A stretch of DNA of 64,000 nucleotides from the NCBI GenBank assembly GCA_021018995.1, contig CM037585.1, forward strand, positions 63,676,646-63,740,645, given 5' to 3'. Position 1 is the first letter of the stretch. Each line of letters starts with the position of its first letter. A model generated the notes under the pieces. That model saw nothing but the letters and a program-made list of their open reading frames with translations. It was not told the DNA's origin and made no database searches. A program made the position numbers and the translations under genes. Source of the DNA: Chloranthus sessilifolius (Eukaryota; Streptophyta; Magnoliopsida; Chloranthales; Chloranthaceae). This document shows positions 42,767 to 54,468 of the stretch, one piece after another.

Positions 42767-44775
42767 CATCCCCAAACATAATCTTTGCTAGTCCTCGAGC
42801 AAAGTAAAATTTAAAACAATTACCCTATAAAACTAAATGCCTCTTTCGTAGGGGGCACGGATGCATTTAGCATATGCACCAAGCCTTTTAAACCCCTAGG
42901 TGATCCCTAGTGGAGGAGTGGAGTCTCCTGAGGGTTTTCAGTGAAGGTACCCACAAACTTCTCCAATAAATCAGTTAATACCAGTGCAACATGTTAAAAC
43001 AGAGTTCAAAAAAAATAAAATTCATTCCACACCTTACTCATTCAATTTTTTTGGAGGAGTTTAAAATAGTAAAACAACAGTTTAATACTTAAATAAGATT
43101 GACATTCTTTCACAATCAATCAACTCATATTAAGGCATTGTGTGTGAAAATTAATGCAAAGCTCTACGTTTATTTGAGAATTCTGTTTTGATAATTCCCC
43201 AAACAAACTAAATTCCAGACCCAAGTCTCACCAGGGCTGTCACTCAAAATAAACATGAAGGGTGTATCATTTCACACAGCTCAAGAGCAGTTACAGCCCT
43301 CAAATAGCATTGCAAGCATGAGCATAGGCAGTGCGCTAATTCTTAAAATCTTCTAAATCTCTTCACCATAGATTACACAGCTCCTCATCTCCACATGATA
43401 GCTCAATCCATTTCAAATCAGTAGGGTCTTTTTATTGGGTTATAATGTGGCTTATGGGTGAGGTTTATAAAGAATAAAATGATAAAGAGGAATTCAAAAT
43501 TAAGAAATCAATAAGGTTAGGAGATGGTATACACACCTTCTTCATTTCAGCATATCTTCATCTTCTTTGATATTTTCATATTTGAAGTGGCCATCTTCTC
43601 ATCTTCTTCCAATTTTCAAATGAAGCAACTTCTCTTTCATATTTTTGTTTTGCTTTTCTATTTTTCTTTTTCTTTTTTTATTCTTTTCTTTTGTGTTTTT
43701 CTCATCATTTTTTTTTATGGGTTGGAATACCACAACTATTCATCTGATACACAACTGCCTTCAAATGTGCTTTCTTCTCCTTCCACCAAATGCCAAACCA
43801 GCTCTACCTTCTTCAACTCCTTCACCTTTACCTTCTGAAATCTCAGGATGAGGATCAGGCTGCATCAGGTCACTAAGGTTTGTGTTTGAATTCTCTGGTT
43901 TTTATCAAAGAAAAACTTGGATTTTCAAGGCTCAAATGGTGTGTATCAAGGGCAGTTCAAAGGGTAAGGATTTCTAAGCTCAAACTGTCCAAAGGATGGC
44001 GTTACTTTATTTCTTTACTGTCATGAATGTTGTCAAGTGGTTTCAACTTAGATTTGCATAACTTCTAGTGAAAAAGAATAGGTTCAATCAATCCTTAGAG
44101 CAAAAAAATTGCCAAAACACTCTTCAAAGAAAAATTTTCAGGCCTAGCTCTAACTAGGTATGGTCTTTCATCAAATTCCTGGGGTATATCCTCACATTTT
44201 TCTCCCTTTCACTAAGCACCAATTTGTGAAAATTTCTTGACATTTACTTCATAAAAGTGTTAGAGCTACAACAAATTTCAGTTTTAAAAAATTTTTAATT
44301 TCCCCTTTTTCCAAAAATCAGCTAGAAATTCACTTTATTTTCAAAAAATTAATCCAACACTGCTACACTAGTGTTAACTATTCCATGGCACACCCTGCCA
44401 TACCCCTAAACCTAAGATGAACATTGTCTTCAACGTTTTCCCAATGAGTAAGTAGGAGAAGCAGGGCAAAACAAGAAAAAAATGAACAACAAAATAAAAA
44501 CTATATGCAGCAAAGAAGAAAAAGAATAAAAGCTCAAAACTGAATATATGGATAGAAAAATAGAAAGAATGATGTACAATTGAAAGAAACAAAAGCATAT
44601 ACCTATAAAAATAGAAGTCAACAATTTAATACAAACATACAAAAATGGAGAAAAATAGTAAACAAGTAGTATACACAAAAATCCTAAGAGAGAAAAATCA
44701 GCAAACTAAAAAAAAAATTCCTAAGACAATAACCTTTAATCAGTTGTGCTAAGTATCAAGGAAAGTCTGTGCTGA
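42767..44775 (-). other. 3' internal region of Athila copy A, with polypurine tract at 42767-42777
   Basis: On the - strand GTTTGGGGATG directly precedes the LTR, the usual plus-strand primer site. The remaining 2 kb is noncoding and matches copy B (34696-35200 and 37681-38490). It also matches parts of the + strand Athila 3' region (20340-21100) in reverse. It ends where the large CACTA element begins. Open stretches rich in phenylalanine here are poly-T artefacts. Confidence 0.75.
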
Positions 44776-44796
44776 CACTACAAAAAATGTGTTTAT

Positions 44797-45085
44797 TGGA
44801 GATGGCTTTTGGCCGTCTCCAAAGGTGTCTAAGTCGTCTCCAATAGTATTGGAGACGGCTTCCATGTAGTCTCAAATAGTCTCATCTCCATTGTCTTTGG
44901 AGACCAAATGGAAGCCGTTCCTAACAGTCAAGGTTATTGGAGACGGCATATGACCGTCTCCAAAGATATGTTAGAGACGTCTCTAATAAGTCATCTAGCC
45001 ATTTCCAATACTTATTGGAGACGGCGTTAAGCCGTCTCCAATAAGTGACCTATTATTGGAGACGGCTTTTAGCCGTCTCCAACTT
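44797..45085. repeat. Left subterminal repeats of the CACTA element
   Basis: TTGGAGACGGC and its inverse GCCGTCTCCAA occur repeatedly, several as full hairpins (GGAGACGGCTTTTAGCCGTCTCC type). These are typical transposase binding sites of plant CACTA elements. Confidence 0.85.
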
Positions 45086-45173
45086 TTTTTTTTTTCTTTA
45101 AATATATATATATTTTAAATATATTTGGCAGTGGTTTTTTTATGAAATTTTTTTGGCAGTGGTTTTTTTATGA

Positions 45174-45213
<40 letters not shown>

Positions 45214-45676
45214 TAAAATTTACGTCAACAATTTTTATGCAAATTATTTTTTAAAATACTATTTTTTTTTAATGGAATTTTTTATATTCCAAGAACAAGA
45301 TAATGGTGTAGACATCATATAATGATACCTCCAGCTATTAAAACAAAAAGAATGCACAATTGAAAGATCCTTCTCTGGATTGAACTCCTTTAATTGATTG
45401 GAACCATTTTTATTTTCAGATTACAGAAAAACTTGTATACACAGAAGTTGTATACAACCTGTATACACAGAAGTTTTATACAGGTTGGCCATTGCTTCTC
45501 AAAATAATAAAGTCTCCTAATGTATTGCCTTAATCGTAGTTTTTTCTTCTTCTACGGCTTTTAAACAGTAGTAGTTCTTTTATTTCTCCATGTTCATTGG
45601 AGGCGAACATAGAGCACCATTCAAAAATGAATCAGACGATCCATTCCTAGAGCTGTTACTGAATGGCCGTCTCCCG
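45086..45676. other. Noncoding CACTA sequence with a short duplication
   Basis: AT-rich, with a TA microsatellite at 45179-45205. A word TGTATACACAGAAGTT occurs twice at about 45435-45475. It may include the 3' untranslated part of the captured PP2C gene. Confidence 0.55.
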
Positions 45677-45993
45677 TCAGCCAGACAAGAAACGGACAAC
45701 TACGCAAGTAATGCTATCTGAACTGCCTCGTTCACTAGCTTCCTCAGTCAGCCTCCTTGCTGCCTGTTCTGGGTCCTCGATGGATTTAACCATGGAAACA
45801 GCCTCCTGAAATATGTTACAAATTAAGGGAAACAGGTGACTTTCAAGAGTGGAATATAGGTTAACAACAAATCCATCATGCGAAAAAAAATATATAGGAA
45901 AAAAGAAAATTTTGAAACCTCATTTGTAACGACATCCCACAGTCCATCACTTGCAAGGATAAGAAACTCAAGGGAGCTGTCGATCACCTCTTC
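45677..45993 (-). pseudogene. Captured PP2C protein phosphatase fragment, last two exons
   Basis: Two exons on the - strand. 45993-45919 encodes [20 protein letters not shown] followed by VVTNE, with CAG before and GTTTCA after. 45805-45677 encodes [35 protein letters not shown] and a stop. [10 protein letters not shown] is the conserved PP2C motif with a metal-binding aspartate, and [12 protein letters not shown] is the family's C-terminal strand. The 113-bp intron is kept, so capture was from genomic DNA. The frame is open across both exons, but all N-terminal phosphatase motifs are missing. Confidence 0.9.
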
Positions 45994-47787
45994 CTGTGGT
46001 CGTTGGCAAAGTAAATCAAATTAGACAGCTGAGACACGTTCATTTTCCACACTTGACCAATAAAAAAGTAGACAACTGAAACATGAAAAGGCGTAATGAA
46101 CAACCTAGGATTTACTCACTTACATATATAGTTTAAAGTTCAATTTGATTCTCATAAAAGTGATTCACAAAAAGACATGAATCCCATCTCTTGAAAATTT
46201 TGAACAGATCATTGTATCACTAAAAAAATGGAATGTAGATTTGTTGGCTGCTCAAGATGTTAAGTTAGTTTTATCTTAAAGAATGAAAGAGATGAAATGG
46301 TATTGCAACTAGTGTGCAATAGTGTTACTGGCTTCATTATAATGAGTGATTGATCAGTCAAGATTAAATTAAGAAAACCAAAATTTGTTTCAATTTCCCA
46401 AAAATAATATAAAAGAGTCTTAGGGTTTACCACCCAGTTTAATGATTCAGTTCAACTAGCCCACCTGTGAACTATCAAATTAATCTAGAACATTGAAATA
46501 TCATTTGAGAATTTAAAACAACTACGATGTTTTGATCATAAATTTTTTTGACTAGGGACTTGGAGATGTCAAGAAGTTGGACTTAATTCTCCCTTGGTCC
46601 CCTGGAAACTGTACACTGATGGATTTCAGAAGCATCTAAAACAAAGCTTACACAAGTTTGCACCAGACTCAGAGCTAGCATGTATGGTTGATGATTGATT
46701 ACAGGAAAAAACAAACAGAATAAAGATAAGAATTAAATGTAGGTTACAGATAAAATCAAACACCTAAATAAATGTGATGATCATATTGTAGGGTTCTGAC
46801 TGAACTTTAGAGAAGTTTCAAAGCTTTTTCATGGCTTTTTGGGGGGCTCATGATTTCTAATAAACCTGATCTCTGTGGGATCAAAAAAGATGTGTTGGCT
46901 ACTTGGAACTGGATCGGTTTAGCCCTGTGAATATCCCTATGTAGTTTGTTTTCTGATTTGAAGGCATTTGAAGTATTTTTTTTATGAAAACTGTAAATTG
47001 TGGTTTTAATGCTCCATTTTACGAGATTCCAAGTTACGAATCTGTCATTTTTTGTGCTCTATTTTTTGGCTGGGTTTGAACTGAAATCTCACCCTCCATC
47101 TTTTGTCTGTGGTTTAACATCATCTAGTTGAGATCTGTGGGGTTGTGAAATTTCTTCATGATGCACCATTTACAACTTTGGGTTAGTATTTTTATAGGTT
47201 TGATTCTGTAGAGAAGGTAAATGAACTGATTTATCAAAGCCAATGCATTTGATCATTTTTTAATGGTCTTTGTTAATCCTTTGAAGCACAGTGAAGGGTC
47301 CTTGTGTTGCAGCTGGTGGTGGTTGTTCTTTTGTATTTTGTAAAGCTCATATTTGTGTTGTTGACTGTATTTTATGGCTGTGAAGCCTATGTTTTGTGGT
47401 TGTGCTTCTACTAGTGAGCTGGTGTTGTGACTGCAGTATTGGAGTTTGGATTGCTACAAATCTCCGAGAGCGGCCAGTGCTTGATTAATGATCTGTTTTA
47501 CCACAGTGACTGTTGGGAACGAGTCCTATGCTTTTAACTTGGCTGAATTTTTGTTGTAATGGAAGAACCACATTGTAAATGTCGCATTGATGCTAGAAAG
47601 TCTAAGCATCAAGAATTAAATGTAGGTTACATAGACTTGGCTGTTCATTAAGCAAAAACAGTCTCAACTCTCCCCCTAACACATATAACACCACTAATGT
47701 GGAACAATTTATAGAGGTAACGGTGTGATACCCAAAACCTGATTTGAACATATGAAAGGCAATCAGTCTTTTTTGGTCAGGACAAAC
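45994..47787. other. CACTA interior without recognised content
   Basis: I see no exon of PP2C upstream of 45993 and no other recognisable coding signal. 46990-47600 is less AT-rich and transcript-like, but unidentified. Confidence 0.5.
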
Positions 47788-48967
47788 CTGCAATATACAG
47801 GATGGATGGCCCAAAACGGCGAATTTAGGAAAGTTAAATTTGAGATAACCACCCCACTTGAGTGCATGAATTCGACTAGATGCGGCCGAGTATAGTTCAA
47901 TGTGCGATTTGTGAACCACTCCCACCAAACATTTCCTTGACCATTAATGGTTCCATTATCACCTGAAACAAGAAATGATCAAACTCAACAATAGCAAACC
48001 GCTCTTACAGACCACACTAATCTTTTTTCAGAATAAAATTCAATTCAAGATACAGAGGAAAAAAATTTATGTTTTCAGGTTGAATAGTTCTGCATCAAAA
48101 TCACTAACCTTTTTTTTTATATAAAAAAATAAAATAAAAAAATAAATAAAATTAATGGGCAAAATCTACGGTACTTAATTCGCTCATTAATCTAGTGAAT
48201 CAAGAATTGGGTACAACGAATCTAATTCGGTGTGACAAGCGAAGTGACTAATTAATGCTATGTATTTTATTTATAGCAAAAATTTAAAGGTATATACAGG
48301 AGATTGAACCTAATACTTCATAATTTTTCTCATTAACCAGGAGATTGAATCCTGAATTCGAATCGAGCGAATCAGCGAACGAAGTAACTATGGGAAAATC
48401 AGGCTTTGATGCCTATTACCAGGCTTCTGTTATTATAACTATGGGTAAAATCACTAACCTGTTATTATAACATCTGTTAAATTGGATCCATAAATCAGGC
48501 TTTGATGCCTATTACCAGGCAGCTCCCTGCCTCGGCCATATGAAGGCAAAGGATCGATGACAGGCCAATCGGTAGAGTCCTGAAAAAAAAAAACCCAACT
48601 CACTTGGTGAAGTTTTGAAGAGTAACACACGCTTCACATAAATTAGTATGATACTAAAAAACAAGAAATATAGCAGACTGCGAATCATGAAGATTGAATG
48701 GAGCATTGTCCATATTTCCATTTCTATACACCAAATAACTAAAGATATTAAAAGAAAAAAGTGTATTAGACTCACCGTTGATCCGAGAATCACTGCTCCC
48801 TTATCCAAAAACAGTGTGAGATGGTTAATGTAACAACCCCAGATTTTCGGAACCGTACAAGCCATATGCCACGCACGTGTATGTGTGGTTCACAAGGAAA
48901 CCTGGGTCAACATATACACACGATGTGTATATGTGTGTAACATATTATATTTTTTCCTTCCTTTCAC

Positions 48968-48975
48968 TATATAAG
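48968..48975 (+). promoter_or_regulatory. TATA box of the solo chromovirus LTR
   Basis: TATATAAG in CTTTCACTATATAAGTGAAAG, itself inside an inverted repeat (CTTTCACT and AGTGAAAG). Confidence 0.6.
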
Positions 48976-49342
48976 TGAAAGTGGAGAGAAGTCTCTCCCC
49001 TACGTAACATAATTTTAACCTAAATAGAGAGGAGGAAAATAGAGAAAGAGAAAGGAGAGTCTTGTAGAGAAGAAATGCTAAGGCCTTGTTGGAGTGTAAA
49101 CCGGTGGAAGACCTGGAGAGAAGGTCGGACCAGAAACGTAGAGATCTCTTCGAAGTAACAGAGATTTGAATGTTAGATCGAACCGATTACGAGATCTGCC
49201 GATTTAGGTAAGAGATAATGCTTGATAAGGGCTTAGGTATGTCTTAATGATAACCTACAATGTATTGGGCAATGGCCGATTAATTATATTTAAGATTTAA
49301 GAAAATAGGATAGATTTCTTGAAGAATCACAGAGTGAAGGTT

Positions 49343-49607
49343 TCCGCTCCTCGCTCGAGCGATCTAAACGTCTCGCTCGAGCGAGGACAGAATATATATA
49401 CCTGAGAATAAGTACGTTCTGGGCTCGCTCGAGCGAGACCCATATAGAAGGAATAAGCTCGCTCGAGCGAGGTATCACTTTAGGCTTCAGACACCTCGCT
49501 TTAACCGCTCGAGCGAGGATAAGAGGCCGCTCGAGCGAGGCTTGGCAATCGCTCGAGCGAGGTTAAGAGGTCGCTCGAGCAAGGCTAAGCAACCGCTCGA
49601 GCGAGGT
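49343..49607. repeat. Nine-copy CTCGCTCGAGCGAG palindrome array
   Basis: Nine occurrences of CGCTCGAGC, most extended to the 14-bp perfect palindrome CTCGCTCGAGCGAG or to CCGCTCGAGCGAGG, lie at variable spacing (about 15-60 bp) between unrelated AT-rich spacers. It lies downstream of the LTR TATA box, so it would be transcribed. Confidence 0.9.
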
Positions 49608-51350
49608 ACCAAAACTAAATTAAATTTCTTTTATGTATACAAATATACCTCATGTGAACTATGCGCTCCAGGAGTGCTAGTGACCACTGGTGACCATTCT
49701 AAGGCATGTCCTTTCACATGAAATGTAGGTTGATGTGAGATCAGTACGTGTCATCACTACGAGAAAGGATCACTGGGTTTTGCCTTAAGGTAGGGAACCT
49801 TATCGAAACATGTACATTATTCAATTTCGCATATGTGTAGTACAGATCTAATTGCTAAACTAAGTATCTCATCATGTCACATAAATAGAGCGTGCGTTTG
49901 TAGACTTCAGAAAATGAAGCCAGAGGTCCCAAGGGGACGCAAGAACTACAAGATGAATACCTATATGATACGATGTATCAGTAGCATCCCAGGGGTGCAG
50001 ATGAGAACCAGTGGGGAAAGGAAAGTAAGGTGATAAGGCCTAATATATTAATAATTAGCACAATCACGGTGAATAACTATATGTAAAGCACACTTGATAT
50101 TTTTATTATTTAAGGTTTGTTTAGAATACCCCACCGACGTGGCGGGATACCCACGACTGACTCAGCAGGATATCCGTGACCGGTACGGCGGTTAATCCGT
50201 ATACAGTAGCGCATCCCAGGGATGTAGATTTAACAGTAGACCCCGCCACCTAGGAGAAAGGGGCTTGGGGCAGTATTCCCAGGGAATACAAAATTGATAA
50301 CTGTCTAGTTAGACGACGATGGTGGGTGTTCCATCAGGGCTCGATGCTATATTGTTCGGGGACTATTTAAGTTAAAGAGTTAAGTTATTAGGCCGAATTC
50401 ACAACTAAACGAGTAAGATGAGAAAGAACAAAACCATGCAAAGTAAGTAGTTGTATTCATCTTTTCCTTTAGTTATTTTGATTGTCCTTCCAGATAGTAA
50501 CAGCAGATAAACTGTATTTTTCTTTTACTGCACAGCGTATATGTCAGAATTAATCTATATGTTCTTTACGTTTCTCTACTGAGCTAGGATGTAGCTCACC
50601 CCTTAGACTATACGTCGCAGGTCTAACACTCGCGACAACACAGGCTTCGAGAGACGTTGATCCAAAAGGTTCAGATTTCACGGCCGGAGAAGAGTTAGAA
50701 CCTCCTCCTGAGGAATTCTTTTAGAAGTTCTTTACGTTTAGAAGTGGTGAGTAGAGAGTACTCGTGGCTTGGCATGTCAAGTCCTTTCTTTTAAATGTAA
50801 TTAAATACTATACTTTCCTTTTGACGAATCATCGGGAGTGATATGATTGTCACCAATGGTTCGGGACAGTTCCTTTGCTCATGAATTGGCATGAGACCGG
50901 AACTGTCTGTTGGTTGCTAGACTTTGTTGAAACACGGAGACTTAGTTAGTTCAAAGCTTTGGTATTTTGAATTGTTGGCTTTTACTTGTTACTTGATGTT
51001 CCGCATAGATTTAAGGTGCATGACCTTGAGGGTCGTGCTGATGGCACGGATTTTGGAGCGACAAAATTTGGCCTGTCACAGTTAATGAGATGGAAGCTTC
51101 CGGTCAACCATCTCCCTCCCGGCACAAAGAGCTGTGCACCACCCTTATCAGTGAAAGAACGGAGATAAAAGATGGCATTCCGAAAGGCTTTTGTGTTAAG
51201 AGTGACCCCATCTCCAACAGCACTGAATTCAGTTATCGTAACACAGTGTGGTCGAATTGCTCTTTCCATCTTCTGTTTGCAATTTGAGATACGAGCGAAA
51301 GCCCATGGAGCCTCACTGATTGATGCGAGTATAAGAAGAACTTCCACCAG

Positions 51351-52531
51351 CTGAAACAAAATTCCAGTTGAATCAGTACCAAAATACCTTTCTACGAAGC
51401 AACGGAACATATGAGTTTGAGAGAAAAAGGTACAACAAGCAGCGCTTTCAAATCTACGATATTGGTATATGCTTAATGATTTAAGAATTTGCCTACAATG
51501 AGAAAAGTGCTCATTGCACATAGTGAGCTGTGTGCGGAGACCTTTCATACTCGTGCGGACTTTGAAGTGCATGGAGTTCTGTGCACATCACAATCCATGA
51601 GGCGTGCTGCTCACCGAAACTCATTGTCTGCACTCCGCTCGTTGTTGGCAAATTCATATACTAATTAATATGCATGAGATCTTATTCATAAAAAGAAATA
51701 TATACATGAGATCTGAGAAAGATGGGCTCCATCATATTCTGATAAGGGAGTTTTGTGAAATTTAGAAGGATCAAGCTAGAAGAAACATCAAAGAGCAGAA
51801 CAAATAACCACCTATGGACTACATTCTTACCTATCCAAAAAAAAAGAGAAAAAAAGGAGACTACATTATTTGCATCACCGAAACCATAGTCATTACTTAC
51901 CGGCAAATGATATGTTATTTGCATCACCGAAACAATAGTCATGAGGTCAAATATGGCCTTAAGAATATCCAAATAAGTTTGTAAGCATAAAAGTAAACTA
52001 GAAAAAATAAAAATAAATAAATAAACCAACACCAACCAATTAAGTGTTCTCTGGAAACAATATTCCATCAATGAAGGCTCTCATTAATCCTTACAACACT
52101 AATTGGTGCTTCTAGAATTAAAAGTAGAAAAAAGAAATAAAAAGAACACGACATTTAATGCATAAAAAATAAATTTTATTTCAGAAGCTAAGAGATTGAT
52201 CTCTTTGAGCCTCTCTAGAAAATCTCTGTATGAGCGTTTGGGAGAATTTATATAATCCTCTAGTTGAGGAACTGTAAAATGGTGATATTGATGAACGCTC
52301 TAAGCTCTAGGCATGTCAACGGTGGAAGCTTAGTCAGCAGAACCTAGTGCCCTGGTGTGCACCTAGCGCTATTGATGAACGCTGATCATCCACCAGACCT
52401 AGATTTTGAGATAGACCGAGTGGATTAACTTGGCATACCAGAATTAACATACAGATAGATAAGTGAGACAACATTGATGCATCTAGATATAAACTTTATG
52501 CATTAATGGCTAAATAGGTCTTGCGCCCCTA
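51351..52531. other. CACTA interior between polygalacturonase and CesA fragments
   Basis: Contains the likely intron upstream of the polygalacturonase leader exon. The segment 51891-51947 contains two partial copies of ATTTGCATCACCGAAAC. No other supported feature. Confidence 0.55.
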
Positions 52532-53088
52532 CCAGCTGTCCATTAGTGAGAAGGGGAATTGGGTGTAGGGAATCATGTCTAGAAGAATCTGACAGATCAA
52601 CATCTTCTCCCCGCCCTCAAATTTTCCACTGACGCATTTCCTTGCCACTTCCATGAGTGTAACTGAACTCATTCTCGATGTCGTCAATACCATCCTCTTC
52701 AGCATCTTCATCCACTCGAGGACTCCCTAAAATTTATATGAACCAACAACTTAGTGACCAGCCATTTTGATCCAAATATAATTACCACAAGAAATAAAGA
52801 GTAAAAACTAACTTATAAAATGAGAAGACTTAAATATGACAACATATTAAAGGAATTGGGGATAAAAATAAGTCAAAAGAGAATGAGCTAACCTTTTTGT
52901 CTTTTATACCTAGACTTGCACTGAGGACAAGACTGGTTCCCATCTTTTCGCTCATATTCATAACAAGGCCGGCAAACTGGGAAGGCGCACTCATTGCAAG
53001 CAACAAAAGCATCACCAGTAGCTGTAAGGCCAACAGTATCTCTGGAGATCTGACAAACTTGGCCATTCAAATGCTTCAAGGGCTTAGG
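52532..53088 (-). pseudogene. Captured cellulose synthase fragment (CESA zinc-finger exons)
   Basis: Exon 53088-52893 (preceded by TTATGCAG) encodes [35 protein letters not shown] and [20 protein letters not shown], the N-terminal RING-type zinc finger by which CesA subunits associate. Exon 52726 to about 52532 encodes SPRVDEDAEEDGIDDIENEF, then KEMRQWKI, a TGA stop, EDVDLSDSSRH and PIPLLTNGQ, after which similarity ends. The GSPRV-IENEF type of linker is closest to the CESA1 class. One zinc-binding cysteine is lost (CQIS for CQIC). The catalytic domain is absent, so this is a dead fragment kept with its intron. Confidence 0.92.
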
Positions 53089-54405
53089 CTGCATAATCCA
53101 CAGAAATAAATTATGAGCAATTCATGGAAAATTGATATAATTTAAAATAATAAAAAAAGAAAGGGGCATTACTCATATAAACCCAAAAATTACATCCAAA
53201 AAACATAATCTAGCTCCAAAAAGATTCATAGGACAGCCTCGTTCTATTCTTTATTGTGTTATTGGAACACAAGCCAAGTAAATGCTATCAACAATGCTTC
53301 AAGAAAATGCACATCAGTAAGAGTTAGTGTTAGGAGCCTGTCCCATGCACCAAAGGTGATGTAGAGGTCAATCTTCGTCCACCAAACAGTTCAAACCTCT
53401 GGCGACGCTCTCATATTCTATGAATGCCAAATCGGTAGAAGGCCAAAAATCAATGAAACCGTGCTCCTAAATATTTGTGCATTTTATATATATAACACCT
53501 AAAGAGGTTTGAACCTTTTAGCGAAGGGAGATCTCCCTGTGCACAGCCCTTGGTACACTAGTTAGGCACCTAATACCTACTCAATTAGTTATAGGAACTC
53601 ATAATTACTTAAGAACCTAAGAAAAAAGGGCATTAAAAACTTCTAAAATCTAAACCCATTATCTCATTTCATGGACAGAGTCTGAATATGCATAGCTTGA
53701 AACGTCATAAATGTACAGAACTCACTATAGAGAACCATCAAAACTTCAACTTTAGCGCACCCCCACTCCTAAAATAGGAACACCCAAAACTGAAATGCAA
53801 ATATCTCCAACTGCTGTAATAGATACCCAAACAACTGAAAAGAGGTTAACCATTTTTAGCAAGACACCGTTATACAATGCCCCAAGAGATCCAATCAAAG
53901 TGCAATCGATCTAAAAATTGAAACCAAAGAACAAAGAACATAAATTTCAACAAAAAGAACTACAAATTTTGATAAAATACCTTGGCTAAATTTGATCAAG
54001 CAACTAGGAACCACATGTACGTAAGTAGATATTTGAAAGTAAGAAAGTAGCCAATTTTTGCAAATACTGACCCCAATGGATGTAACAAAATTAGAAACTG
54101 ATCATTTCATAGATCATGCTCCGTATTGATATATCAACATGTACAGCGATTTCCACATGTTCAACCTGATTTGCTGCCAAAAAATAATATGCAGTTTACT
54201 TAGCGTATAAAGGTACATAATGATTTTTGTTTCCTTTAACGATCTTAGATTATGCTTGAGCATAGAATTAGTTATACAATTCTATATATGTATAAGAAAA
54301 GGCAAGAAAATAATGATCACATATATATATATATGATCATTATATATATATGTATCTAATAGTATATCAGTACCTCAATACAAGAAAAAGCAAGAAAATA
54401 ATGAT

Positions 54406-54468
<63 letters not shown>

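Larger units (their letters stand above)
48829..51080 (+). mobile_element. Solo chromovirus LTR inserted in the captured polygalacturonase
   Basis: The 2252-bp unit starts TGTAACAACCCC, ends CCTGTCACA, and is flanked by GTTAA (48824-48828 and 51081-51085). Removing it restores the exon frame from GSFHLI to NHLTLFLDK. Ends resemble the chromovirus LTR at 27837-30398, but the body differs. TATATAAG stands at 48968-48975. A nine-copy palindrome array occupies 49343-49607. No internal region remains, as expected after LTR-LTR recombination. Confidence 0.93.
47788..51350 (-). pseudogene. Captured polygalacturonase (GH28) fragment, split by a solo LTR
   Basis: Exons read right to left. 51350-51086 encodes a leader (LVEVLLILASISEAPWAFA) and VTITEFSAVGDGVTLNTKAF, then LFVPGGRWLTGSFHLI. 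After the solo LTR, 48828-48776 encodes NHLTLFLDKGAVILGST. 48579-48459 encodes DSTDWPVIDPLPSYGRGREL and HQSLIYGSNLTDVIITG. 47962-47788 encodes DNGTINGQGNVWWEWF, RPHLVEFMHSSGVVISNLTF and LNSPFWAIHPVYC. Splice borders are all GT-AG. This is the N-terminal half of a plant pectin-degrading enzyme. The catalytic NTD, DD, GHG and RIK motifs lie downstream in the family and are absent, so it is not an active enzyme. Confidence 0.9.

Noticed and set aside
45677..45993. Functional PP2C phosphatase gene
   Set aside because: Only the last two exons are present and no upstream phosphatase motif is found; the piece lies within CACTA borders.
49343..49607. Regularly repeated palindrome with spacers, resembling a CRISPR array
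   Set aside because: Spacing is uneven, spacers are AT-rich LTR sequence, the context is a plant retrotransposon LTR, and there are no cas genes.
47788..51350. Working polygalacturonase gene with a large intron
   Set aside because: The interruption is an LTR with a target duplication inside an exon, and the catalytic motifs are absent.
51891..51947. Short direct repeat as a possible target duplication
   Set aside because: The copies are only about 45 bp apart and no element end lies between them.
54408..54463. Open frames of alternating isoleucine and tyrosine
   Set aside because: They are translations of AT microsatellites and have no coding support.
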